From contig NZ_BMVO01000029.1 of assembly GCF_014650755.1 (NCBI RefSeq), positions 1 through 64,000 of the forward strand: a stretch of 64,000 nucleotides of DNA. The letters are read 5' to 3'. Positions within the stretch are counted from its first letter, which is position 1; the number at the start of each line of letters is the position of its first letter. The notes beneath the pieces are model-generated. The model saw only the letters and a list, made by a program, of their open reading frames with translations. It had not been told where the DNA came from and did not search any database. The position numbers and the translations under genes were made by a program. This document shows positions 26,852-35,465 of this stretch, piece after piece. Source of the stretch: Streptomyces chryseus (GTDB taxonomy: Bacteria > Actinomycetota > Actinomycetes > Streptomycetales > Streptomycetaceae).

Positions 26852-27014
26852 GCGCCACCCGTCCGGCCCACCGGCTGCCGAGCCCTGCGGCCGCAGGACC
26901 GGAGGGCGGTGGATGATCGGCGGTGCACCGCACAACCAAGCGCGCGGTTCAGCCGTCTACCCCTGCGACCGGCGGCCCAGCGCGCCGCCGACTCCGTGAA
27001 GGATGGACGCAGAC

Positions 27015-28289
27015 GTGACCGACAGTGCTGGCACGCCCTCCGGACCGGACACGCCGGCCGAGGAGGACGAGGCGAAGGGCCGGGCCACGGAGGGAGCGGG
27101 CGAGCCGGCGGCGAAGGCCGACGGCGAGGAGGCCGGCTCCGACGCCGAGCAGGAATCCAACGGCTCCCGGCGCTGGATGCGTTGGACCGCCCTCGGCGCC
27201 TCCTTCGCACTCCTGCTCGCGGCCGGCGTCGGCTGGTGGCTCTACCGGAAGCTCGACGGCAACATCACCACCGACACCACCGCCGCCGCCGAGCTGCACG
27301 CGTACGAGAAGGAGCGTCCGACGCCCATCGCGCTGGACGCCCAGAACATCCTGCTCATCGGGTCCGACACCCGCTCCGGCAAGGGCAACGACAAGTACGG
27401 CCCGGACAAGGGCACCCAGCGCAGCGACACGACGATCCTGCTGCACCTGGCCGGGGACCGTAAGAGCGCGACGGCCGTCTCGCTGCCGCGCGACCTGATG
27501 GTGGACATCCCCAGCTGCCGCAAGCCCGACGGCTCGCGTACGAGGAAACAGTTCACGCAGTTCAACTCGGCGTTCGAGTTCGGGGGTACGGCGTGCACCA
27601 TCCGTACGGTCGAGAAGCTCACCGGCGTCCGCGTGGACCACCACATGGTGGTCGACTTCGCGGGCTTCAAGGGGATGGTCGACGCGGTGGACGGCGTCGA
27701 GATCTGTCTCAAGGAGCCGATCGACGACGACGACGCGCTGCTCCGGCTGGACAAGGGCCGCCAGAAGCTGAACGGCGAGCAGGCCCTCGGCTTCGTACGG
27801 GCCCGCAAGACCATCGGCGACGGCAGCGACACCGAGCGCATGGAACGCCAGCAGCGCTTCCTCGGCGCGCTGGTGAACAAGGTGCAGAGCAACGGCGTGC
27901 TGCTCAACCCGACGCGGCTGTACCCGGTGCTGGACGCGGCCACGAAGTCCCTGACGACCGATGCCGGGCTCGACTCGCTCAAGGACCTGTACAACCTGGT
28001 CCGCGGGATGCGGAACATCCCCACCGAGCAGGTGCAGTTCATGACGGTGCCCCGTCAGCCGTACGCCCAGGACCCGAACCGCGACGAGCTGGTCGAGCCG
28101 GACGCGGGCCGGCTGTTCAAGCAACTGCGCGAGGACGCTCCGGTCTCCGTCGTTCCGGCGGGGTCCGAGGAGCCGGACAAGGACGGAGGGTCCAAGGCCG
28201 ACGAGAAGCCGGACGACGCGGGCGCGACGAGTCCGGCGCCGACGCCGACATTCACCGGCAGCAATGCCGCTACGGACGAGTGCGAGTAA
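27015..28289 (+). CDS. LytR-CpsA-Psr (LCP) family protein, first of five
   Basis: LCP enzymes attach lipid-linked glycopolymers to peptidoglycan outside the membrane. This 424-residue protein begins VTDSAGTPSGPD; GTG at 27015 is preferred because GAAGGA is 11 bases upstream and would touch the alternative ATG at 27003. A disordered acidic cytosolic N-terminus (to about residue 50) is followed by one membrane helix (about 55-78) and the LCP domain: NILLIGSDTRSGKG, SDTTILLHL, AVSLPRDLMVDIP, VDHHMVVDFAGFKGMVDAV, LNGEQALGFVRAR. No LytR_C domain follows; the tail is charged and proline-rich. Confidence 0.92.
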   Translation: MTDSAGTPSGPDTPAEEDEAKGRATEGAGEPAAKADGEEAGSDAEQESNGSRRWMRWTALGASFALLLAAGVGWWLYRKLDGNITTDTTAAAELHAYEKERPTPIALDAQNILLIGSDTRSGKGNDKYGPDKGTQRSDTTILLHLAGDRKSATAVSLPRDLMVDIPSCRKPDGSRTRKQFTQFNSAFEFGGTACTIRTVEKLTGVRVDHHMVVDFAGFKGMVDAVDGVEICLKEPIDDDDALLRLDKGRQKLNGEQALGFVRARKTIGDGSDTERMERQQRFLGALVNKVQSNGVLLNPTRLYPVLDAATKSLTTDAGLDSLKDLYNLVRGMRNIPTEQVQFMTVPRQPYAQDPNRDELVEPDAGRLFKQLREDAPVSVVPAGSEEPDKDGGSKADEKPDDAGATSPAPTPTFTGSNAATDECE

Positions 28290-28335
28290 AGCCATGACCA
28301 AGGCCTGGCCGACAACTGACGCGGATTGGGCGTAT

Positions 28336-28402
28336 TGCCCAGTTGTAAGGGGAGTGGAATTTGTCACGGACGTCGCCCCGCGCTGAACTGGGCAGATAGT
28401 GT
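28336..28402 (+). promoter_or_regulatory. Inverted repeat and -10 box upstream of the second LCP gene
   Basis: TGCCCAGTT (28336-28344) and AACTGGGCA (28386-28394) are perfect 9-bp arms; the second touches a TAGTGT -10 box (28397-28402). A local TGGGC/GCCCA hairpin overlaps the first arm. Together they look like paired operator sites for a regulator of the LCP gene. Confidence 0.4.
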
Positions 28403-28507
28403 GACGCGATCCGGTGCTTCCGGCCCTGAGGTCGCACTGCTGGAAAGAACGCCAGAGGGCCTGGGGGAGGCGCCTCATGTGGCACCCGACGGAGGACTCA
28501 AGCAACC

Positions 28508-30235
28508 GTGGATGCGCAAAACCGTGGGCGGGCGGACGAAATCGACCCCGCAGACCAGTGGGTGCTCAACCCGGCCACCGGTGATTACGAATTGCGACTG
28601 GACCAATCCGCACGGCAGTCGCCCGCATCCCCCGCCCGGGGCTCCCGTTCCAGAAGAGGTCCCGTACGGGAAGCGACCGCCCCCCCGCGGCGCCAGGTTC
28701 CGGTCCAGCGCAGCCGCCGGGCCGCGAACGGCGCCGACGCCAAGGGCGCCGGCGGCCCCGACCAGCAGGCGGGCCGCCGCAAGCGCAAGGCGAAGAACTC
28801 GGGCAAGAAGAAGGCGCTGCTGTGGACCGGCGGCGTCATGGGTTTCGTGCTGGTGGGCGTCTCGGTCGGCGGATACGTGCTGTACGACCGCCTGAACGGG
28901 AACATCAACTCCATCGACGTGGGCGACGCCGCCAACGGCGGTTCCCTCAAGGACGGGCCGATCAACATCCTGATCATCGGCACGGACATCCGCACCGGTG
29001 AGGGCAACGAGAGCTACGGAGACCGGGAGAACACCACGGGTCACGCCGACACGACGTTCCTCTTCCATGTGTCCGAGGACCGTACGAACGCGACGGCCCT
29101 GAGCATCCCCCGGGACCTGAAGACCGACATCCCCGACTGCCCCACCAAGCAGCCGGACGGCTCGACCAAGATCATTCCCGGCAAGGACTACACGAAGTTC
29201 AACGAGAGCTTCGGCGTGGCCGGCCGTGACCCGGGCTGCACCATGCGCACGGTCAAGCAGATCACCGGCGTCCCGGTCGACCACTTCATGATGGCCGACT
29301 TCAACGCGGTGAAGACGCTGACCACCGCGATGGACGGCGTGGACGTCTGCCTGACCGAGCCCATCAAGGACGACGACTACTCCAAACTCGACCTGAGCGC
29401 CGGGGACCACACCCTCCAGGGCGAGCAGGCGCTCGCGTTCCTCCGCAACCGGCACGGTCTCGGCAACGAGAGCGACCTCGACCGGATCAAGATGCAGCAG
29501 CAGTTCATCGCGTCGATGATCCGCAAGATGAGGGAAGAGACGCTGGGCAACCCGAAGCGGATGCTCGCCCTCGCGGACGCGGCCACCAAGGCCCTCACCG
29601 TGGACAAGGCGATCAGTGACATCCCGAAACTGACCGGTCTCGCGCAGGAACTCGGCCGGATCGACCTCAAGAACATCACGTTCACGACGGTCCCCGTGAT
29701 CGACAACCCCAACGAGAAGGTCAGGGCGACCGTCGTACTGGACCCGGTCCAGGCCCCGCAGGTCTTCAGCATGCTGCAGACCGACACCTCCTTCACCGAG
29801 GTGAAGAAGAAGGAGAAGGCCGCCAAGAGCAAGCAGGCGGCGCTGCTCAAGGGCCCGCGCGCCGAGGCTTCCGAGGTGCGTGTCGACGTCTACAACGGCA
29901 GTGACACCGCCGGCGCCGCGCAGAAGACCCTCAACTGGCTGCAGGTGCAGAAGGGTGTGCTCAAGTCGACGAACAAGAGCAACGCCCCTGAGAAGATCGA
30001 CAAGACGACCCTTGAGTACGCGCCGAACCAGGCCGACCAGGCGCGCAAGCTCGCGGACCTGATGGGCCTGCCCGCCACGGCGCTCAAGAAGGGCAGCGAG
30101 GACGCCGGCGAGACGCAGGCGATGGTCCTGACCCTCGGCGCCGACTTCAAGGGCGAGGGGGTGCCCATCTCCGGTCCGGTGAAGCCGCCGAAGGTGGACA
30201 AGGTCGCAGCGGACAAGAAGGTCTGCGCCAAGTGA
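28508..30235 (+). CDS. LCP family protein with C-terminal LytR_C domain, second of five
   Basis: This 575-residue protein starts with GTG after GGAGGA. It has a basic, disordered cytosolic N-terminus (to about residue 98), one membrane helix (about 100-122) and the LCP domain: PINILIIGTDIRTGEGN, HADTTFLFHV, ALSIPRDLKTDIP, PVDHFMMADFNAVKTL, LQGEQALAFLRNR. A LytR_C domain begins near residue 458 (VRVDVYNGSDTAGAAQ). The LCP core should transfer wall polymers to peptidoglycan; LytR_C is an accessory domain of unclear function. It is followed by a strong hairpin terminator. Confidence 0.93.
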   Translation: MDAQNRGRADEIDPADQWVLNPATGDYELRLDQSARQSPASPARGSRSRRGPVREATAPPRRQVPVQRSRRAANGADAKGAGGPDQQAGRRKRKAKNSGKKKALLWTGGVMGFVLVGVSVGGYVLYDRLNGNINSIDVGDAANGGSLKDGPINILIIGTDIRTGEGNESYGDRENTTGHADTTFLFHVSEDRTNATALSIPRDLKTDIPDCPTKQPDGSTKIIPGKDYTKFNESFGVAGRDPGCTMRTVKQITGVPVDHFMMADFNAVKTLTTAMDGVDVCLTEPIKDDDYSKLDLSAGDHTLQGEQALAFLRNRHGLGNESDLDRIKMQQQFIASMIRKMREETLGNPKRMLALADAATKALTVDKAISDIPKLTGLAQELGRIDLKNITFTTVPVIDNPNEKVRATVVLDPVQAPQVFSMLQTDTSFTEVKKKEKAAKSKQAALLKGPRAEASEVRVDVYNGSDTAGAAQKTLNWLQVQKGVLKSTNKSNAPEKIDKTTLEYAPNQADQARKLADLMGLPATALKKGSEDAGETQAMVLTLGADFKGEGVPISGPVKPPKVDKVAADKKVCAK

Positions 30236-30257
30236 CGCCGCGTCACTGGACGCGGCG
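30236..30257 (+). terminator. Hairpin terminator after the second LCP gene
   Basis: CGCCGCGTC and GACGCGGCG form a perfect 9-bp stem with a 4-nt loop, starting right after the TGA. Confidence 0.7.
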
Positions 30258-30559
30258 CGCCTGAAACAACAGCGGAACAGAGCAACGCGGGCGGGCCGGA
30301 TGCGAGGGGGCTTCCGGTCGTCCGCGACGGCGAGCGGTACACGGCCGCCGGATTCGAGGAAGGCGCCGGGTCCTGTCGCGCGGACCGGGGTCACGGGGAC
30401 TGCAGCGCGGCGGGCTTCAGTGGGGCAGGCGCGTCCATCGCCCGCCGAAGGAGGCGCCGGGCCTCAAGAGGGCTCCGGCTCATGACGGCACGCGAAGGCG
30501 GGCCGGCGGCGGACAAGCCCGATCACGGGCCTGTGCGTACCTGATCGACAGGGGGGACT
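30258..30559. other. Intergenic region, no gene seen
   Basis: About 300 bp between the second and third LCP genes. No clear promoter, ORF or structured element beyond the terminator; it must hold the promoter of the third LCP gene, but no TAnnnT box with a matching -35 is convincing. Confidence 0.4.
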
Positions 30560-32170
30560 GTGGGGCAGAGCAGTGTGCGAGGGGACGACACGCGAGAACG
30601 CGTTCCGCGCGACCGGTCCGGCGGCGGTGCCGCGGCGCCGTCTGACGGCGGCACGCGAGGCGGTGCCCGGCGAACCGGCCGCGGGAAACCGCGCAAGCGG
30701 CGGATACTGCGCTGGACCGCCCTGACCGTCTCGGTTCTCATACTCGGCACCGGCGGCGCCGGTTACCTCTACTACGAGCACCTGAACGACAGCATCAAGC
30801 GGGAGGCCCTCAACCTCGGGGGCAGGAAGATGGCCGATCACAAGGCCAACGCCGCCGGGCAGACCCCGCTGAACATCCTGCTCATCGGGTCGGACGCCCG
30901 CGACACCGCCGCGAACAAGAAGCTCGGCGGCGGACGGGCCCACTTCGACGGTCCGGCGCTGGCCGACGTGCAGATGCTGGTGCACCTCTCCGCGGACCGC
31001 ACCAACATGTCGGTCGTCTCCATGCCGCGCGACACCATGGTGAAGATGCCCAAGTGCACCGCCGTGGACGGGACCGAGTACGCGGCCTCCACCGGCAGGA
31101 TGCAGACCAACCTCAGCCTGGACCGCGGCGGTCCCGGCTGCACGGTGGCCGCGTGGCACGAGCTCACGGGCATCACCATCGACCACTTCATGATGGTCGA
31201 CTTCGCGGGAGTGGTCTCGATGGCCGACGCGATCGGCGGCGTCCCCGTCTGCGTCGACGCCAACGTCCACTCCCGCAACAGCAAGGGCGAGGGCTCCGGC
31301 CTGAAGCTGCGCAAGGGCACCACCTCGATCAAGGGCGAGCAGGCCCTGCAGTGGCTGAGGACCCGCTACGGCTTCGAGGACGGCACCGACCTCGGCCGCA
31401 CCCGCGCCCAGCACATGTACATGAACTCGATGATCCGTGAGCTCCGCGAGAACGCGAAGCTCACCAACCCGAACAAGCTGCGCAAGCTCGCCGAGGCGGC
31501 CACCGACGCCCTGACCGTCGACGACCGGATCGACACGGTGACCGATCTGCTCGACCTGGCCGATGAGTTCAAGAAGATCCCGACCGGCCGGATCACCATG
31601 ACCACCATGCCGACGATCCCCTACACGTACGACAGGAACAGGGTCGAGCCCACCCCCGGTGACGCGGAGAAGCTGTTCCGCCTGGTCCGCGAGGACATCC
31701 CGCTGGACGGCAAGGGCGTCAAGGCCAAGCCCAAGCCGCCGGTGTCGAAGGACCCCGTCGCCCCGGTGGGCGAGATCGCCGTCACCGTGCAGAACGGCAC
31801 AGGCGTGGGCGGACAGCCGACGAACGGCCGCTCCACGTCGGTGACCGCGTCACTCGTCGCGCAGGGCTTCACCCTGGCGCGGGCCGGCGACCAGCTCATG
31901 CCGCAGGAGACGACGACCGTCACCTACCCGAGCGTCGACCTTCAGGGGGACGCACAGGCAGTCGCCAAGTCCCTTGGGGTTCCGGTGAGTTCGGTGAAGC
32001 GGTCCACAGAGGTCACGGGCGTCACCGTGGTCGTCGGCGCCGACTGGCGGACGGGCACCGCGTACCCGAAGTCGAGCGAGGACGACAAGGCACCCAAGTC
32101 GGCACGTCTCTCCAACGGCGCGGACTCCACCGACTGCATGCACGTCCAGGAGGGCTTCGCCTGGTCCTGA
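30560..32170 (+). CDS. LCP family protein with C-terminal LytR_C domain, third of five
   Basis: This 536-residue protein starts with GTG (VGQSSVRGDDTRERVP). An Arg/Gly-rich cytosolic N-terminus is followed by one membrane helix (about 52-74) and an LCP domain: PLNILLIGSDARDTAAN, LADVQMLVHL, VVSMPRDTMVKMP, IDHFMMVDFAGVVSMADAIGG, IKGEQALQWLRTRYGFEDGTDLGRTR. The LytR_C domain begins near residue 408 (IAVTVQNGTGVGGQ). It probably attaches anionic glycopolymers to peptidoglycan. Convergent with a glycosyltransferase gene across a terminator hairpin. Confidence 0.92.
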   Translation: MGQSSVRGDDTRERVPRDRSGGGAAAPSDGGTRGGARRTGRGKPRKRRILRWTALTVSVLILGTGGAGYLYYEHLNDSIKREALNLGGRKMADHKANAAGQTPLNILLIGSDARDTAANKKLGGGRAHFDGPALADVQMLVHLSADRTNMSVVSMPRDTMVKMPKCTAVDGTEYAASTGRMQTNLSLDRGGPGCTVAAWHELTGITIDHFMMVDFAGVVSMADAIGGVPVCVDANVHSRNSKGEGSGLKLRKGTTSIKGEQALQWLRTRYGFEDGTDLGRTRAQHMYMNSMIRELRENAKLTNPNKLRKLAEAATDALTVDDRIDTVTDLLDLADEFKKIPTGRITMTTMPTIPYTYDRNRVEPTPGDAEKLFRLVREDIPLDGKGVKAKPKPPVSKDPVAPVGEIAVTVQNGTGVGGQPTNGRSTSVTASLVAQGFTLARAGDQLMPQETTTVTYPSVDLQGDAQAVAKSLGVPVSSVKRSTEVTGVTVVVGADWRTGTAYPKSSEDDKAPKSARLSNGADSTDCMHVQEGFAWS

Positions 32171-32179
32171 GCGTCGCGC

Positions 32180-32208
32180 GCCGGCCCACCCAGGACCAGG
32201 GGGCCGGC
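32180..32208. terminator. Bidirectional hairpin terminator
   Basis: GCCGGCCC (32180-32187) pairs with GGGCCGGC (32201-32208), between the convergent third LCP gene and the GT2 gene. Confidence 0.6.
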
Positions 32209-32224
32209 CGCGTCGGGGGCATCG

Positions 32225-33241
32225 TCAGACCGTCGTCGGCCGCACCGCCGGGCGGCGGCTGGCGATGACCTTCCTGGCGAGGGAGCGGGGGCTGGTCAGG
32301 AAGCCGTAGCCCCAGGACATGTGCATGGTCGCCAGGGCGAGGGGGATCTGCGCCCGGGCCTTCAGCGACAGCCCCTTGCCGGCCGGGACCGAGCCCGCCG
32401 TGATCGCGGCCAGGTACCCGGCCGGGACCAGGAAGCCCCACGGGGTGAGTGCGGCGCCGACGACGATGCCCGCGGCTATCGCGCAGACGGCGGTCGGCGG
32501 CGCGAGGTAGCGCAGGTTGATCGAACCGGCGTGGTAGCGGGCGACGACGTGCCGCCAGCGGCCGTAGTCCTTGTACTGCTTGGCCAGCGCCTTGACGGAG
32601 GGCCTCGGGCGGTACTGGACGCGCAGTTCGGGCGAGAACCAGATGAGGCCGCCCGCCTCGCGGATCCGGAAGTTCAGCTCCCAGTCCTGGGCGCGGACGA
32701 ACTCCTCGTTGTACCCGCCCTGCTGTTCCAGGGCCTCGCGGCGGAAGACGCCCAAGTACACGGTCTCCGCCGGAGCGGCCTCGCCGCCCGTGTGGAACGC
32801 CGCGTTGCCGACGCCGATCTTCGAGGTCATCGCGGCCGCGACCGCGTCCTCCCAGGCGTTCTCGCCCTCGGCGTGCATGATGCCGCCGACGTTCTGCGCG
32901 CCGGTCTCCTCCAGGAGGCGCACGGCGGTCGCGATGTAGTTCGGCGACAGCATGCCGTGGCCGTCGACCCGCACCACGACGGGGTGCCGGGAGGCCTTGA
33001 TGGCGGCGTTCAGCGCTGCGGGGGTGCGGCCCGTCGGGTTCGGGACGGTGTGGACGCGGGAATCCTCGCGTACCAGCTCGGCGGCGATCTCCTCGGTCCG
33101 GTCCGAGGACGGGCCGATGGCGATCACCACCTCCATCTCGCCGTCGTACTCCTGCTCCAGGATGTGACGGACCGAGTTGCGCAGATGCCGCTCCTCATTG
33201 AGGACCGGCATGATCACGGAGACTGCGGGTGTGGCGTTCAT
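32225..33241 (-). CDS. Family 2 glycosyltransferase, membrane-associated
   Basis: This 338-residue protein starts MNATPAVSVIMPVLNEERHL, a classic GT2 N-terminus. The metal/nucleotide loop reads VVVRVDGHGML near residue 90 and the acceptor region FVRAQDWELNFRIREAGG near 185. Hydrophobic stretches near 245-290 suggest two or three membrane segments at the C-terminus. It lies among LCP genes and near ugd, so it probably builds a lipid-linked wall or capsular glycan that the LCP enzymes transfer; the sugar is not known. Confidence 0.88.
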   Translation of the reverse strand: MNATPAVSVIMPVLNEERHLRNSVRHILEQEYDGEMEVVIAIGPSSDRTEEIAAELVREDSRVHTVPNPTGRTPAALNAAIKASRHPVVVRVDGHGMLSPNYIATAVRLLEETGAQNVGGIMHAEGENAWEDAVAAAMTSKIGVGNAAFHTGGEAAPAETVYLGVFRREALEQQGGYNEEFVRAQDWELNFRIREAGGLIWFSPELRVQYRPRPSVKALAKQYKDYGRWRHVVARYHAGSINLRYLAPPTAVCAIAAGIVVGAALTPWGFLVPAGYLAAITAGSVPAGKGLSLKARAQIPLALATMHMSWGYGFLTSPRSLARKVIASRRPAVRPTTV

Positions 33242-33365
33242 CGGGGGTCACGTTACCGCGAACGGGGGACACGGTCGCGCGGCGGCCGCGTCGCTGCCGG
33301 GGGTCGTTGATCGTATGGGCTTACGTTGCCGCTGATCCCCCCATGCCCTCGCGGAGGTTCCCCAC

Positions 33366-34793
33366 GTGCCCCAGTCGCCCCGTCCGCAGAAGGGCCGCAG
33401 TCGAAGGCAGGACGAGCGCCCGCAGTGGTCGATGCGTCTGTTCACCACGATCTCGGTCCTGGTGCTGTGCGCGGGAGGCATCGGTCACGCCGTGGTCTCC
33501 GGGATGGAGACCGGCATCGAACGGGTCGACCCGTTCAAGGACATGAAGAACCGCCCCGCGCCCGGCCACGGGACGAACATCCTGCTCGTCGGCACCGACG
33601 GCCGCGAGCGGATCACCGCGGAGGAGAAGCGGAAGTACCGGCTCGGCGGCGAGCCCTGCCACTGCACCGACACGATCATGGTGGTGCACCTCTCCGCCGA
33701 CAAGAAGCGCGCGAGCGTCGTGAGCCTGCCGCGCGACAGCTACGCGGAGGTCCCCGCGCACACCGACCAGTCCACCGGCAAGCACCACAACGCCCATCCG
33801 GCGAAGATCAACGCGGCGTACGCGGAGGGCGGCCCCGGGCTCACCGTACGGACCGTCGAGCACATGACGAAGGTGAAGATCGACCATTACCTGGAGGTCG
33901 ACTTCACCAGCTTCATGCGGACGGTGGACGTGATCGGCGGGGTCGAGGTCTGCACGGTCCGCCCGCTCAAGGACCACTACACCGGCCTCGACCTGCCCGT
34001 GGGCACCCACCGGCTGAACGGCGGGCAGGCCCTCCAGTACGTCCGCTCCCGGCACATCGACGGCGCCGCCGACTTCGGCCGCATGCAGCGCCAGCAGCGC
34101 TTCCTCGCCGCCTTCGTCGCCAAGGCCGGCACGGCGGGCGTCCTGCTGAATCCGGTCAAGTTCCGGCAGGTGACGACGACGCTGCTCGGCTCGGTACGGG
34201 CGGACAAGGGATTCGGCACGCGGGAGATGCTCGACCTGGGGCGGGCGATGCGGGGCTTCAAGCCCGCGTCGTCGGAGTTCACGTCCGTGCCCGTGTCCGG
34301 CGTCGACCAGTCCGTGGCGGGCATCGGCTCGACCGTGAAGTGGGACGAGGCGAAGGCGAAGAGGCTCTTCCAGCACCTGCGCGACGACAAGCCGCTCGCG
34401 CCGCTGCGGCCGAGGGCGAAGGCGGCGGTCGTCGACGTGGCGCCGCAGCAGATCGACGTACAGGTCTACAACGGGACGCTCACGCGGGGCCTCGGCAAGC
34501 GCGTGGACGACGCGCTGCGCTCCACCGGCTTCCGGACCACCCGGTCCCCCGAGGACGCGGACCGGCACGACGTGAAGCGCACCCTCGTCACGTACGACCC
34601 GCGCTGGGACCGCTCGGCGAAGTCGCTCCAGGCCGCGCTGCCCGGGTGCGAGCTGCGGGCGGTGGACGGGCAGGGCGGCCTGCTGAAGGTGATGGCCGGT
34701 ACGGACTTCAAGGGCGTGCGGGCGGTACGGGCGGACGAGCCGCACCGGGGCGAGTTCGGCACGGTCACCGGCGACCAGGTCGTCTGCCGGTGA
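33366..34793 (+). CDS. LCP family protein with C-terminal LytR_C domain, fourth of five
   Basis: This 475-residue protein starts with GTG after GGAGG (VPQSPRPQKGRSRRQ). A short basic N-terminus leads to one membrane helix (about 25-45) and the LCP domain: TNILLVGTDGRERITAEE, CTDTIMVVHL, VVSLPRDSYAEVP, IDHYLEVDFTSFMRTVDVIGG, LNGGQALQYVRSRHIDG. An unusual CHC precedes the second motif. LytR_C begins near residue 363 (IDVQVYNGTLTRGLG). Divergent from the GT2 gene, so expression of the two is probably linked. Confidence 0.92.
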   Translation: MPQSPRPQKGRSRRQDERPQWSMRLFTTISVLVLCAGGIGHAVVSGMETGIERVDPFKDMKNRPAPGHGTNILLVGTDGRERITAEEKRKYRLGGEPCHCTDTIMVVHLSADKKRASVVSLPRDSYAEVPAHTDQSTGKHHNAHPAKINAAYAEGGPGLTVRTVEHMTKVKIDHYLEVDFTSFMRTVDVIGGVEVCTVRPLKDHYTGLDLPVGTHRLNGGQALQYVRSRHIDGAADFGRMQRQQRFLAAFVAKAGTAGVLLNPVKFRQVTTTLLGSVRADKGFGTREMLDLGRAMRGFKPASSEFTSVPVSGVDQSVAGIGSTVKWDEAKAKRLFQHLRDDKPLAPLRPRAKAAVVDVAPQQIDVQVYNGTLTRGLGKRVDDALRSTGFRTTRSPEDADRHDVKRTLVTYDPRWDRSAKSLQAALPGCELRAVDGQGGLLKVMAGTDFKGVRAVRADEPHRGEFGTVTGDQVVCR

Positions 34794-34802
34794 CCGGTCG
34801 CC

Positions 34803-35357
34803 TCAGACCTCCGTGTCCAGGCCCTCGGCGGCGCGCTTGTCCCGCAGCTCCTTGATCGCGCGGCGCCGCGCGAGGCGGTGCGTGCGCCGGATCTGGGCCT
34901 CCTGGTAGCGGCGGCGGTCGCGCTCCGTCTCGGGTACGACGGGCGGCACCCGGCGGGGCTTGCCGTCGGCGTCGACGGCGGCGAACACCAGGTAGGCGCT
35001 GCCGACCTGGGTGGCGGGGGTCGACTCGTTCCAGCGCTCGGCCAGGACCCGTACGCCGACCTCCATCGAGGACCGGCCCGTCCAGTTGACCTGCGCCTTG
35101 ACATGGACCAGGTCCCCCACGCGCACCGGCTCCAGGAAGACCATCTCGTCCATGGAGGCGGTGACGGCCGGGCCGCCGGAGTGCCGTCCCGCGACGGCGC
35201 CCGCCGCGTCGTCCACCAGTTTCATGATCACGCCGCCGTGCACCGTGCCGAGGAGGTTGGTGTCGCTGCCGGTCATGATGTGGCTGAGCGTGGTGCGGGA
35301 CGCCGCGGTGGGCTTGCCCGGAATGTCATCTTCCGGGCTCTGGGGCTGATCTGTCAT
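34803..35357 (-). CDS. Acyl-CoA thioesterase (hotdog fold)
   Basis: This 184-residue protein starts MTDQPQSPEDDIPGKPTAAS. The hotdog domain (residues 20-140) has MTGSDTNLLGTVHGGVIMKLVDDAAGAVAGRH, with the Asn/Asp-type active-site region, and VRVGDLVHVKAQVNWTGRSSMEVGVRV, close to YciA/BACH cytosolic acyl-CoA hydrolases. The last 45 residues are very basic and helical (RRRYQEAQIRRTHRLARRR). A TAAGGT box and a GGAGGG sequence both sit just upstream of the ATG, so the start could be leaderless or led. Convergent, 9 bp apart, with the fourth LCP gene. Confidence 0.9.
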   Translation of the reverse strand: MTDQPQSPEDDIPGKPTAASRTTLSHIMTGSDTNLLGTVHGGVIMKLVDDAAGAVAGRHSGGPAVTASMDEMVFLEPVRVGDLVHVKAQVNWTGRSSMEVGVRVLAERWNESTPATQVGSAYLVFAAVDADGKPRRVPPVVPETERDRRRYQEAQIRRTHRLARRRAIKELRDKRAAEGLDTEV

Positions 35358-35364
35358 GCCCTCC

Positions 35365-35370
35365 ACCTTA
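35365..35370 (-). promoter_or_regulatory. -10 box close to the thioesterase start
   Basis: TAAGGT on the minus strand, seven bases before the ATG at 35357, in the position expected for a leaderless transcript. Confidence 0.4.
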
Positions 35371-35452
35371 TGCGCGGGGCGCATTGCATCAGCTCTGCAA
35401 CAGCCCTGACCCGATTTCCCACCCACCCTGTAAGCGGGCCGCCCCTTGCCTG

Positions 35453-35458
35453 CACACT
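35453..35458 (+). promoter_or_regulatory. -10 box for a leaderless start
   Basis: CACACT lies seven bases before the ATG of the fifth LCP gene, which has no ribosome binding site. Confidence 0.35.
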
Positions 35459-35465
35459 GGTCCGC

